NCBI GenBank assembly: GCA_963921935.1
Contig: OY998176.1
Coordinates: forward strand, 173,534,445-173,598,444
DNA: 64,000 nt
Direction of reading: 5' to 3'
Origin: Galeruca laticollis
Lineage: Eukaryota; Arthropoda; Insecta; Coleoptera; Chrysomelidae
In this document: in pieces, positions 1 through 11,279 of the stretch
Layout of the letters: each line of letters opens with the position of its first letter
Numbering within the stretch: the stretch's first letter is position 1
Made by a program: the position numbers and the translations under genes
The notes under the pieces: model-generated
Databases searched by the model: none
Told to the model about the DNA's origin: nothing
What the model saw: only the letters and a program-made list of their open reading frames with translations

Positions 1-2
1 CA

Positions 3-1101
3 GGAGAATTATCTCCTATTGACCAAACTATTTGTGACGCACAAATTGCACCAAACCTGAGTTGGCAGCCAAACTCATACTTATATGGAAGCGACCACCT
101 ACCTATAAGCATATAATTTCATTCCAGAAAAGACAAGAACGATCATCTTAACTCAATGGAAAAATGGGATTTGAGACGAGCAAATTGGTTTAAGTTTACT
201 GAGTACATAGAAAGAAATATTCCAGAATTTGATCAGATTGAAGATAACATTGACGAAATAACGAATGTACTTACCGATACCATTATACAAGCTGCAGAAA
301 TACATAATGGGTATGTAAAACCACTAAAAACAAAAATTCCAGTACCTTGGTGGACACCACAATGCGAAGAAGCTATTAAAGCAAGCAAAAGAGCGTTATA
401 TAAGTTAAAAAAGAACAAAAACCAAACTAACTTAGTTGCGTTTAAAAGACTCAGAGCAAGAGCAAGATACGTCACTAAGCAAGCTAAAAAGGACTCCTGG
501 AAAAAATGTGTCTCAACAATCACTCCAAATACTTCAAACTCCGAGATATGATCAAAAATAAAAAAAACTAAGAGGAATTTCATCAAAACATAAAATAACA
601 GTTTATCCCACAATACTGTAATTATCTCTAATAACGCACTTATAATACAAACATTTGCAGAAGAATTCTCTAGAATATCAAGCGATGAAAACTACGAACC
701 AGAATTTAGGGAATATAAACGCGATACAGAACAAAGAATAAAATTGAATCATGCTACAGTTCAAAACCACCCATTAAATGTACAAATCGACAGTGAAGAA
801 TTAGAAGAGGTGCTGAAACAATGCAGCGATAAATCCAGCCCGGGACCTGACAAAATCCACTACACTTTTTAAAAAACCTCTCAATAACTGGAAAAAAGTA
901 TTTGCTACAGACATACAATAAAATTTACTTAGAACACAAATTTCCAAAATCATGGTCAGAAGCTATCATAGTGCTAATACCCAAGCCACACAAATCAAAG
1001 AACTTGGTAACGTCTTACAGACCAATATCCCTAACATGTACAATGTGCAAAGTCTTAGAGAAGATATTGAACCACAGGTTAATGTGGCATTTGGAAAAAC
1101 A
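3..1101 (+). pseudogene. I-clade LINE ORF2, endonuclease C-terminus and RT N-terminus (broken)
   Basis: The first ~110 bases encode the end of an AP-type endonuclease, with the conserved GSDHLPI motif near 90-111. From 156 an open stretch of 131 codons encodes the basic endonuclease-RT linker (WWTPQCEEAIKASKRAL). Further frames carry SSPGPDKI (~833) and the RT segment SYRPISLTCTMCKVLEKILN (~1008-1070). Frames are interrupted by a stop at 549-551 and by frameshifts around 560-620 and 870-905. The sequence ends in mid-domain at the LTR insertion. Function when intact would be target-primed reverse transcription. This copy cannot work. Confidence 0.8.
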
Positions 1102-2650
1102 TGTAACGCGAAAATTCGCCGAGCCGTCGGAGACTTAATATTGGCTAACCTGTCGACTGGGAGAAGTCACAGCGCTCTCGGTACGAAGTTAAAAATTTGA
1201 GTCCTCCATTTGCCGTCAAGGTGTAAACACACCGCTTCAACTTAAAATTTTCGCATGTGCTCTGGGAGCCATAAGTGATTTATTGGAAAACCCGACAATT
1301 CCGACATAGGGGAAGAGAAATACGGCTGGAACCAACAATTGGCAGCTCCGACCCGATAGGTTTCTGGTCCAAAAACGGTCGATGACTGTGGGTTCCATAA
1401 GAATTTAGAGGAATAGCGTTTTCAGGTAAATTTCCGTAGACGGCATTAGTTAGAAGGATTCGTTAACAAGGGGGTTTTTTTGTACGTGGACATTAATGAT
1501 TGGAATTTAATGGGTCAGTGAGACCAGTTCCAGGAAAGTTGGAATATTCTGGAGCAACTTCAGTTCCTGTTCTGGTTCCGGAAAAGGATAAGTGAACAGT
1601 TTTCCTTTTCTTTATTCTTCAACTTCATTAGTAAACTCACATTTATGCTTCACATATAAAGTTTCTTTATTTCTTTTTTTGCGGCAATTACTATAATTTC
1701 GCTTACACTAGTACTTGATATTTGTTAAATTTGAAATCTTTGCTCATAGTTCAAGATACGCTAAGACACTACGGTACGTACCTGGTTTTGCGTTATTTAG
1801 TGTTTTTTTGCCTATTTCTGATGATTTTATGTATATAATTTGCAACGTACATAATTTTGAGTTGTATTTTCTCTAGCAACGCTAAACTCGTTGCTATTTA
1901 AATTTTTGGCTTATGCAATTATTTATATTTATATCGATTCTGGTATAAATTGCGAAAGTGTGAACCCTTGTAACTGTACATTGTTGATTTTGATATATAT
2001 ATTATCGTTGTATTTTTGGGATATTGTACATGAACAATTTGGTCGATTCTCTAGAATTTTAGAATTGAGACATCGGTGTAGTTTGGGGCCCTCAGCTCTT
2101 CTGCACCCTGAGTTTGAAGCCTTCAGCTCTGCTCAGAGTTTATAGAATCTGCTTGACAGTTATTTACTTGAGTTGTAACTGATGAATTAGTTAGAAATTT
2201 TTGGATTTATGTAGATTTCGGCCTTCAGCCCATCTACATTCTGAAATTACAGCCTTCAGCTGAGCTCAGACGTTATTTGTAATATTTTTGGTAGTGACAT
2301 TGTAATAAATATTTTGAAAAGAAACCTTTAGTCCACAAAGACTAATTAAATCTTGAATCAGGGGATACTTGCTGACTTTTATTTACTTATTATAATTTAC
2401 TCATCAGTTTAAACTTTGGAGTGTGTAGTGAGTGTTGTTAACCCACTGAGAAGTTGTGGGCTAATTAAAGAAGTCTTGGGTGCTTGCCAAAACTTCTCTG
2501 GCGCCCTTTTGTAAACTTGATAATTTTTTGAAGAATCCACCCCTTCTTCGACTCGAAGCTAGTCGACTGGTGAGCACGGGTTGTACCACGTGAGACAACC
2601 CGCATACCTATAACGAGCACTGAGAGGGTTAGTAGGTTTTTCTCGTTATA
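1102..2650 (+). mobile_element. Solo LTR (Gypsy-type) inserted in the LINE
   Basis: The insert starts TGTAACGcg and ends ctCGTTATA, an imperfect terminal inverted repeat of the TGTAACG/CGTTACA kind. It is bordered by the 4-bp direct repeat AACA (1098-1101 and 2651-2654), the duplication length usual for Gypsy integrases. Length is 1549 bp. No gag, pol, primer-binding site or second LTR copy is visible inside, so a solo LTR left by LTR-LTR recombination is the simplest reading. Weak internal repeats 'gccttcagc' occur near 2118-2260. Strand is arbitrary. Confidence 0.75.
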
Positions 2651-4672
2651 AACATAACCTTATATCGATACACCAAAACGGATTTCGAAAAAACAGGTGA
2701 GCAAACGATAGCATTATAAACCTGGAATCCGAGATACACAATGCATTTGCTAACGGTCAGGAACTGCTAGCGGTATTTATGGATCTTGAAAAAGCTTACA
2801 ACTTAACATGGCAATATAAAATTTTTCAAACACTGGTAGATTGTAACATTAATGGAAATATAACAGCATTTATCAAAAAAATTTTGACACAACGTAATTT
2901 TGTAGTAAAAACAAATGGAGAATTCCCCAAGGATCTTCCTTAAGCACAACATCATTTCTTGTCGCCATAAATGACTTCACCTCTTGTATCACATCTCCAC
3001 TACGTGTAAGCTTATTCGCTGACGATATTGTATTATACGGAAAATGTGAAAATATTGAAACATTGCAATCCCTAATTCAAAATGGATTAAACAAAATTTA
3101 TGAATGGAAAAACAAGTCTGGCTTCAAAATATCTCACGAAAAAACGAAATGTGTCTTATTTGCACGAAGAGCCCAGAAAGAAAGATATCAAATTTTTGGG
3201 TATAATTTTTGATGATAAACTTAACTGGAAAAAACACTTTGACTATCTTAAACGAAACAGTACGCGAAGCTTAAATATATTAAAAATCTTAACACATCAA
3301 AAATGGGAAGCAAATACAAACAGCTTACTTAACATTTACAAAAGTACCATAAGATCTAAAATAGAATATGTAGCCATGGCTTTCCAAACCGCTAAAAAAA
3401 GTTATATAAAAACTGTGGAAATAATTTCAAATAAAGCACTTAGAATAATAATTGGTGCGTTCCCAACAACCCCCACAGACACTCTCTATAAACTTCTTGG
3501 AAAGATGCCATTTACATATAGAGTTCAACATTCATCTTTATCTTACTCGAAAAAATTTTGGCTGTTCCTAACCACCTTTACCACAAAAAAATTTACACTG
3601 GGTCCGTGCAAACAGCTTTTCCCGCAAATATCAATATTTCACCACCTTTTTACAACACAGTTAAAACGTATATGGCAGAAATCAACTACAGTTTTCCTGA
3701 AATAATTCCTATAAACTGCTATAATTTTGCCCCCTGGATTCTCTCACCTATCTCCGTAAACACAGAACTTTCCAAATACAATAAAAAAGAAACACATCCT
3801 TCTCTACTGAAAAATGAATTCAATAGAATATGTGGAATTTACAAACCGTCAGAAGTTTTATTCACTGATGCTTCAAAAAATGAATCAAATCGATCAGTAG
3901 GCTCATCAGTAGTTACAGCAACTAATACACAAAAATTCAGGCTACCAGAGGAGTGTAGTGTCTATACAGGAGAAGTCTTCGCTATCCATCAAGCTTTAGT
4001 TTACGTAATGAGTAACCCAAAACCAAAATATGCAATCTGTTCTGACTCACTTAGTGCCATAGAAGCGATTCGACAAATGTGGGCAAGCAACCCTTTAGTG
4101 CAACAAATCCAACAATTCTTCCAACATTTATTTATGCTAGAAGTAAAGGTCACACTTATCTACGTCCCCTCACACGTAGGAATCGATGGCAACGAGTCAG
4201 CTGATACAGCTGCCCAAGAAGCAACATCGTTAGAAACCGAAATGTCTCAAATTCATACTCACAGTGATATCGACAACTTCCTCAAGAAGTTAATTAAGAA
4301 AAAGATGCAAACAGAATGGCATAATGATCAAAATAGCCTCAAGAGCATTAAATCGCAATTTACAGACCGACTAACATTAACACCCAGCCGGTTAGAACAA
4401 ATTAAAATATCAAGACAAAGACTTGGCCACACTCGTTTAACGCACGGCTATAGAACATCTAAAGAAGAACCCCCCCAAATGTAACAAGTGCAACGTAAGA
4501 CTGTCTATTAAACACATCCTTGTTGATTGTACAGAATTCGAAGAGGAAAGACAAGAGAACAAAATCTCCACAGATGTTAGTGAAAATATAAAAACTCTGG
4601 AACAAATACAAAAAACAATACAGTACCTAAAAGATATAAAACTCTATAATTATATCTAGTGAATACTTAGTG
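2651..4672 (+). pseudogene. I-clade LINE ORF2, RT C-terminus, RNase H and Cys/His tail (broken)
   Basis: Sequence resumes with the RT motif HQNGFRKNR (about 2683), then FMDLEKAY (~2780) and an intact catalytic box LFADDIVLYG (~3010-3038). The frame from 3100 holds the thumb/connection. A second frame from 3558 to 4484 holds RNase H: LFTDASKN, then the E of YTGEVFAIHQAL, CSDSLSAIEAI, and HVGIDGNESAD, giving all four acidic positions. After a C-run (4471-4477) the frame shifts into a C..C..H..C tail (PPKCNKCNVRLSIKHILVDC). Other lesions are a TGA near 2698 and frameshifts near 2940, 2980, 3080 and 3560. The RNase H is well preserved compared with the rest. Confidence 0.85.
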
Positions 4673-4772
4673 AATGTTTTAGTGAATGTAATGATGTAAT
4701 TTACTATGTAGTTGAATGATATTGTAAATGCTAATGACCCTTAGCGGTCGGAGCACATATTCACAAAAAAAA

Positions 4773-5190
4773 ATTCCCAAGAGAAAGAGACGTTTAGCAG
4801 CAGCTCCACAGTGCCGAGAATTGGAAATAAGGTCGGTGGTTTTTAAGTTTTTCTAATTTGGAATTCCAAAGAGAAAGAAATAGTGAACAATAAAAATATT
4901 ATTTGAACGTTTACATTAAAATTTCTCAAAAAAGGCCAAAAACAATATAAAATGATGAATATAATTTCATATCCATGGATATCCATGTAAATTTGATTAT
5001 CATGCAACTTTAATAATAATTATAATTTGTACTTACTTGTTAAAAATTCTTATTTCACATCATCATTGTTTACATTGCACGTAAAGTACCATTTCACTTC
5101 TATTTCTTCTAATTCATGTTTAACTATTTTTATAACTATTCATCATTCACTTTACTCGCATTTTGATATATGTATGTAACTGTATAGTAT
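4773..5190. other. AT-rich spacer, no gene seen
   Basis: About 420 bases between the LINE 3' end and the outer edge of the long inverted repeat. I see no open frame, terminal repeat or recognisable motif here beyond low-complexity AT-rich sequence. Confidence 0.6.
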
Positions 5191-5859
5191 AATGTTCTAT
5201 AATATATCAATGATTGCAATGAATTTGAGAACGTTAAATTTATAAAAACATTCATCCAAACAACGTAGACTATGAACCATACGTTTTGTGTCGTTGTGAA
5301 ACGACAAACGAGGATTTGTTTCTCCCATGCGCCGACGCAGTCATTTTAAGCATCCAGTGCGCATGTTCAGTCAAGAATGCAGGAGCGGTGTAAAGAATAT
5401 TTATGTAATAAGAATTTGAATATAATCTCAACAATTTATTAAATCATTTCGGTGAAGTGTTGGTATTTTTTTATCATTCGGTTTATTATTCATAATACAT
5501 TTAGAAAATGGTGCTTAATTCATTCATTCTATAATAATATTTGGAGTCGATAAAAACAAAGGTAGTTATTTTATTGAGGAATAAAACACACTAGAAAAAT
5601 TCCAGAATTCAATATTTAAATGTGTATCAAAGTTATACATATGCGTCCAGAACTCAAAAAGGGAGGAGTCTCATGCTGCCGACTATCATATAAATCATAA
5701 ATAAAATTAAATTTTACAGATTATCATCAGGAGCTAGCCGAAGGTAAAGTAAAAAAAGGTAAAATATACAATACAATAAAGATAAATCATATAAAAATAA
5801 ATATCCCGATAGTAAAATTACACAATTATAATATATATTTGTATATATATATATATTTC

Positions 5860-5908
<49 letters not shown>

Positions 5909-6358
5909 TATTTGATTTTCTTTAACCTTTATATATAAATTTTTTTTCCATTTTTCGTGGGCATCAGGTTAATAGTAAACACAGTATCAGTTTATGTTTT
6001 AATTTGACGTTTCGCTCCCTCAATTTGGAGCATTTTCAAAAACTTCACATATCGATGTTTTACAATAAAATGAACAAGTTTAAACGATTAAAATTGAATG
6101 TAGACATACAGGTGATAAAAACTGGTAGTTAATAAAATAATTTCATAAACAAATGTATGTCTACATTCAATTTTAATCGTTTAAACTTGTTCATTTTATT
6201 GTAAAACATCGATATGTGAAGTTTTTGAAAATGCTCCAAATTGAGGGAGCGAAACGTCAAATTAAAACATAAACTGATACTGTGTTTACTATTAACCTGA
6301 TGCCCACGAAAAATGGAAAAAAAATTTATATATAAAGGTTAAAGAAAATCAAATAATT

Positions 6359-6394
<36 letters not shown>

Positions 6395-7069
6395 GAAATA
6401 TATATATATATATATATACAAATATATATTATAATTGTGTAATTTTACTATCGGGATATTTATTTTTATATGATTTATCTTTATTGTATTGTATATTTTA
6501 CCTTTTTTTACTTTACCTTCGGCTAGCTCCTGATGATAATCTGTAAAATTTAATTTTATTTATGATTTATATGATAGTCGGCAGCATGAGACTCCTCCCT
6601 TTTTGAGTTCTGGACGCATATGTATAACTTTGATACACATTTAAATATTGAATTCTGGAATTTTTCTAGTGTGTTTTATTCCTCAATAAAATAACTACCT
6701 TTGTTTTTATCGACTCCAAATATTATTATAGAATGAATGAATTAAGCACCATTTTCTAAATGTATTATGAATAATAAACCGAATGATAAAAAAATACCAA
6801 CACTTCACCGAAATGATTTAATAAATTGTTGAGATTATATTCAAATTCTTATTACATAAATATTCTTTACACCGCTCCTGCATTCTTGACTGAACATGCG
6901 CACTGGATGCTTAAAATGACTGCGTCGGCGCATGGGAGAAACAAATCCTCGTTTGTCGTTTCACAACGACACAAAACGTATGGTTCATAGTCTACGTTGT
7001 TTGGATGAATGTTTTTATAAATTTAACGTTCTCAAATTCATTGCAATCATTGATATATTATAGAACATT
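5191..7069. repeat. Very long near-perfect inverted repeat (about 920-bp arms, 43-bp loop)
   Basis: Positions pair as x and 12264-x near the centre. For example TAGACATAC at 6101-6109 pairs with 6155-6163, and 6111-6153 is the unpaired loop. The arms reach out to AATGTTCTA (5191) and TAGAACATT (7061-7069), with only a few bases of offset caused by (AT)n length differences (5838-5905 versus 6360-6425). No transposase frame is present. Each arm includes a hairpin next to a GAAAC box (6005-6039 and 6225-6259). This is either a foldback-type element, a head-to-head duplication of a retroelement tail, or an assembly artefact. Confidence 0.85.
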
Positions 7070-7070
7070 T

Positions 7071-7420
7071 TCAGGACAACAACCAACATCGACACGGAGG
7101 CGCATATAGCCCCCCGCCATGAACCTTCCGACCCATAGTAAATAACAAAGAAGATGTAGATATATCGCGTGATATGTTAACAACAACAACAAAGAGATTC
7201 ATGGGTAATTCACGCAAAATGAGCCAGAAACATGCATGTCCACGGTTACCACTCTATTTCAGTAGCCCTTATTTCGCGTGAATTACATATGAATCTCTTT
7301 GTTGTTGTTGTTAACATATCACGCGATATTCCTACATCTTCTTTGTTATTTACTATGGGTCGGAAGGTTCATGGCGGGGGGCAATATGCGCCTCCGTGTC
7401 GATGTTGGTTGTTGTCCTGA
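7071..7420. repeat. Second inverted repeat, 145-bp arms, 60-bp loop
   Basis: Positions pair as x and 14491-x: TCAGGACAAC at 7071 with GTTGTCCTGA ending 7420, and GTAATTCACGC (7205-7215) with GCGTGAATTAC (7276-7286). It begins two bases after the large inverted repeat ends. It looks like a MITE or foldback element. The 120-aa-class open frames over it are by-products of the repeat. Confidence 0.85.
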
Positions 7421-7563
7421 AAACTCGGGATCTTCCAATTGAAGACACAAATGTGCGTTTGGTTTCCCTGCTGAAATACGTTATTTTGTGTTTTCTCTTG
7501 TTTCGATTAACATCTTTGCTCCCAAATTTCACATCCTTATTTGGTTATGCCGTTCTGAAGAGG

Positions 7564-7650
7564 CAAAATCAGCCAGAAACATGCATGTCCACGGTTACCA
7601 CTCTATTTCAGTAGCCCTTATTTCGCGTGAATTACCCATGAATCTCTTTG
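7564..7650 (+). repeat. Direct copy of the loop and inner arm of the preceding inverted repeat
   Basis: Bases from 'gccagaaacatgcatgtcc' through 'aatctctttgt' repeat the segment at about 7220-7300, almost unchanged. The two copies are about 350 bp apart in the same orientation. The second copy stops where the third inverted repeat begins at 7653. Confidence 0.8.
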
Positions 7651-7652
7651 TA

Positions 7653-7985
7653 GCAATAAAATACCAGAGTACACTCTTTCCAATAATTATTCCCAAGCTT
7701 TCGAATAAGTTTTATTCATTTTCAAGAGCTAAAAAGTATTGGTCAATGTTATCATCATTAAAAATAAAATAAAATAATAAATGCTTATATAGAATCAGTC
7801 GAGAATTTTGGTAAAGTTGTGAATTTTTATAATAATTTTATGTAAGTATGTATCATTTTATTTTATTTTTAATAATGATAACATTGACCAATACTTTTTA
7901 GCCCTTGAAAATGAATAAAAGTTATAAAGTTATTCGAAAGCTCGGGAATAGATATATGAAAGAGTATACTCTGGTGTTTTATTGC
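7653..7985. repeat. Third inverted repeat (MITE-like), about 120-bp arms
   Basis: GCAATAAAATACCAGAGT at 7653 is mirrored by ACTCTGGTGTTTTATTGC ending at 7985, and 'tattggtcaatgttatcat' at about 7739 is mirrored at about 7875. The central ~80 bp is unpaired. No coding potential. Arms are more diverged than in the two preceding inverted repeats. Confidence 0.8.
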
Positions 7986-8011
7986 CACATCCCCCCCCAC
8001 CAAAATATCTG

Positions 8012-8012
<1 letters not shown>

Positions 8013-8063
<51 letters not shown>
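8013..8063. repeat. (AT)n microsatellite
   Basis: About 50 bases of uninterrupted AT dinucleotide just after the third inverted repeat. Confidence 0.95.
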
Positions 8064-8068
<5 letters not shown>

Positions 8069-8308
8069 CAGTTCCTCTATTTCAAATGTGAAAGAAACAT
8101 TAAAATAAGGAAAACTATTCATATTTGTATGCAATACTTCCGATACACACTGTATTATATATATATAATCAATAATTTTGAAATATTCAGTATACAAATC
8201 AAATTTGACATTTTCGAATGACGTTTATGTAGAATATATTTGATGATAGGCAGATTATATTACAATTTGGAGTATGTATTTGAAATTTTGAAATACAGAT
8301 GTCTCTGC

Positions 8309-8606
8309 TTAGAGTCATTAAGTATATTGTGAATTAATTTATCTTCCTAAATCCAGAAATCAATAGTTATCTTGGCCGGGCATTGTTTGACAACTACTGT
8401 CAAAAGTAAATTAGGTTACGTACGCTACTAAAGGTGTGTGTACAAGAGTGTCGCTACAATCACAAATTGTGAAAACGTCGACGAATAGTATTTTATATTG
8501 TTAAATGCATAACATAATATTGGATATATAACAATTTGTCACCCAAACGTGGGGCAACTATAAAAAAGAATATTAAATATATTACAATTTGACGCAGCAA
8601 CGTGGG
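8309..8606 (+). repeat. LTR end plus two primer-binding-site-like modules of a Gypsy-like element
   Basis: The segment 8309-8584 is nearly identical to 13751-14027. It contains TGTCACCCAAACGTGGGG (about 8537-8554), which resembles the PBS-proximal block of the intact Gypsy at 16104 (TGTCACCGCAACGTGGGGC). A second block, GACGCAGCAACGTGGGAC (about 8589-8606), follows 50 bases later and leads into a gag leader similar to that before 16204. I infer the LTR ends just before the first block. Its 5' limit is unknown. Confidence 0.55.
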
Positions 8607-8682
8607 ACAATTAGAAATTATCACATCATCATAACAATATTGAAATTTTTTGACATTATTATAAAAAATTTAAATATATACG

Positions 8683-9348
8683 ATGGAAAGAAGAAATGAT
8701 GATAGAAGAAATTGTACGCTGGAAAACCAAGAAAGACACTATGATAGAAGAAATCAAGGAATAGAAGATAATCTAAAACGGAATGGAGGTGGAATGATGT
8801 ATACTGGAAATATAGATTTTGGAGTGAAATTTGATGGAAATATAAATGTAATTCATCTAAGAGTATTTATTAAGATCATCAAAAGTAGAATGAGAGGAAT
8901 AAGAGATATTGTAGAGAAGAAAATAATTATCAGAGGAATGTTATATGGACATGCTTTATTGTGGTTTTGCAATAAAGAGGAACAAATATCTGATGTTGAA
9001 GAATTTGAAAACCAATTTTTAAAATATTTTTGGGGGAAGATCCAACAGGCAAATTTCAAGGAGAAACTGTACTTTGGAAAATTTGACTACAATCAGAGTA
9101 AGAATTTCAATGCATATGTAATGAAAATGTACAACAATGCACAATATTTGGAGCCAAGTATGCGAGAAGAAGATATGGTTTTATATATATCCAGACATTT
9201 CGATCAACAAGTATCAGAAACAATTGGGATACAAAATATCAAGACAATGGAAGGTTTATCTAATTATTTATTGAGACTTGAAAGAAGTAATAATGAAAAC
9301 AGAGATGAAATCAAAAATTCTAATGGAATAAGGCGAAACGGAGATTAA
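8683..9348 (+). pseudogene. Gag capsid domain (Gypsy-like), complete open frame of 221 codons
   Basis: Residues ~45-205 align by eye with residues ~375-515 of the Gag at 16204. Shared landmarks are VFIKI, ALLWF/ALVWY, FENQFLKYFWG versus FEEQFIRYFWG, EKLYFGKF versus EKLYSGKY, and ISRHF...IQN...LS.YL.RLER. The N-terminal coiled coil that precedes the capsid in the relative is absent here. The frame begins directly with a short charged leader (MERRNDDRRN). It starts about 75 bases after the second PBS-like block, so ATG 8683 is a plausible start. It probably once formed the inner virus-like-particle shell. Confidence 0.7.
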
Positions 9349-9350
9349 TA

Positions 9351-10600
9351 TTACAGAAGAGATATAAATAATACATATGAAAATAGAAACAGACAAGAGA
9401 GAAAGAAAAATACAACTAGCAATGACCGATTAACACAACTTTTGATGAATATGAGTGAAGATTTAAATCGAGAATTGGATAAACAAAATGAGAATGTGAA
9501 TCGGAAACTTGAAGAAAATAGGGCAGATATGAATAGAATAGAAGGGAATATGATAAGCGGGGAGATATGAATAGTATGAATGGAGATTTGAATGGAAAAA
9601 TGGACAGACAAAATGAGAATATGATTAGTATGTGGGGAGATATGAAAGATATGAGTGGAGATTTAAATGACAAAATTGATACAATGAAGGAAGAGATTAA
9701 GGGAGATATTAACAATATCACTGGAAACATGGACGGCTGGAAAAGAAAGTAGAAGAAGGAAAAATTTAAAATTTGAGGGAGATTATGAAAATTAGGGAAG
9801 AGAATGAAGAATTTAGAAAGAAAATTGAAAAGATGATAGAATATATGAAGGGTCAGAATGAAAATTTGCTGATGGAAATTCAAAAAAATGGCATTAAAAT
9901 CAGAGAAGATATAAACAAGCAGGTGATAGAACAAGTTCAAGGATTAGGAAGATGTATCGAAGAAAATTTATCTGGAACAATTCAAGTGGAAGTGAAGAAA
10001 CAGAATGAGAATATAATTGAAGATATACAGTCTGTTAAAGTACAAGGACAAACAAATGAGGAAGTAATGCAAATGTATGAACAGAATTTGAATATGAAAC
10101 TTAATGACTTAAATGGAAGAATAGAAGAAGTAAACATGGAAACCTTAAATGAAATTAAGAAAATCAGAGATGAAAACGAGCAATTTAGGAAACGAATTGC
10201 CGAGAAGAAAGTAGATATGGAAGAACAAAATAAGAATTTGAAAATAGACCAAGAAAATGGAGTTGAAATCAAAGAAGAATTTGAAAAACAGATAGATGAA
10301 ATACAAGAATTAAATAGATGCCTAGAAGAAAATTTATCTAGAGCAATTCAAACAGAATTAAACCAACAAAATAAGAATATAACCAAAGAAATACGATTTA
10401 TAAAAATACAAAGTTTAATGGAGAGTAAAGAAGTTGAGAAGAAAATTGATGAAATTCAGTCTATAAAAGTACAAAGACAAATCAAAGATGAAATGGTAGA
10501 CATTAATTTACAGAATCTAGGAAGTGAAGAAGTGATGCAAATTTATGAAGAAAATATTTATTGGAAAATAAAATACTTAGATAGTAATATAGTAAAATAA
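9351..10600 (+). pseudogene. Gag coiled-coil region, broken frames
   Basis: Highly charged Lys/Glu/Asn-rich frames (9567-9752 and 9773-10600) with heptad-like spacing and recurring phrases such as DMN, MDKQNEN and IQEIQSIKVQ. They resemble residues ~95-330 of the Gag at 16204 (DMRGDMNRMEDNLDKKMDKQNE). The frame is broken near 9560 and 9755. Two internal segments around 9880-10050 and 10240-10400 repeat each other (KQIDEIQ/QVIEQVQ, RC-EENLSxxIQ). In the relative this region lies before the capsid, and here it lies after it. Confidence 0.6.
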
Positions 10601-10603
10601 ATC

Positions 10604-11090
10604 GTGACATATGGTAAAAGAAATAATAATTATAATAGGGGGGAACAATTTAATTGGGAATTAGAGAAAATGAACAAAATATTACAAAAAGCTATGGAAG
10701 AGATAGAAGAAACCACAAAACAAAATGCATTAATAATTTATACAGAAAATATCGAAATAAGAGTGAAATGTTACAGAAATATAAAAATAATTGATCCAAA
10801 AGTTTCTATTAAAATAATTGGAAATTAAATAATAGGAATTGAGATTACGGTGGATAAGAAAATAATTAAAAATAATTTCAATGACACGAAAGAACTTGAG
10901 ATGCAAATTCTAATCCATTTTTGGGAAGAAAGCACAAAAACAAGTATATATGATGAAGATAATGAGACATGGGGCAATGAATTTGAAAAGAACATAGTGA
11001 AAAATTTAATCAAATTTAGGAAACACATAGAGAATCAAACAATAAGAGAAGAGAATAAGACGAAGTTTAGGAGAAGAAAATAAAATTGAG
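10604..11090 (+). pseudogene. Second, strongly decayed Gag capsid copy
   Basis: The frame 10604-10828 ends with TENIEIRVKCYRNIKI..KVSIKII, resembling TGNIDFGVKFDGNINV..RVFIKII of the frame at 8683. The frame 10850-11083 contains ELEMQILIHFWEES, resembling FENQFLKYFWGKI. Frameshifts and stops separate them. So this element contains two capsid-like copies flanking the coiled coil. Confidence 0.45.
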
Positions 11091-11279
11091 TTATATGACA
11101 GGATTATAGGAACGAAATCTAGAAAACGAAAAGGAATTGTACATGGTAAGGAAGGGATATAAAAACGATATGTAAATAAAAAGTTTATGATTAACAAATA
11201 ATATTTAAAAACATATGTAAATAGAAATTATATAAACAGGGTTTGATAATATAAGAAATGATAGATATGTTGATATGAA

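Larger units (their letters stand above)
1..4771 (+). mobile_element. I-clade non-LTR retrotransposon, 5' end outside window, split by a solo LTR
   Basis: The order endonuclease tail, reverse transcriptase, RNase H, C-terminal Cys/His-rich tail is that of I-like LINEs, which carry an RNase H after the RT. The left part runs to 1101 and the right part resumes at 2651. Between them lies an inserted LTR, and the reading frame continues across the insertion once one 4-bp duplication is discounted. The 3' end is taken at the A-run near 4763-4771, after a UTR containing 'gacccttagcggtcgg'. Several stops and frameshifts make it inactive. The clade is inferred from domain order, not from a phylogeny. 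Confidence 0.85.
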
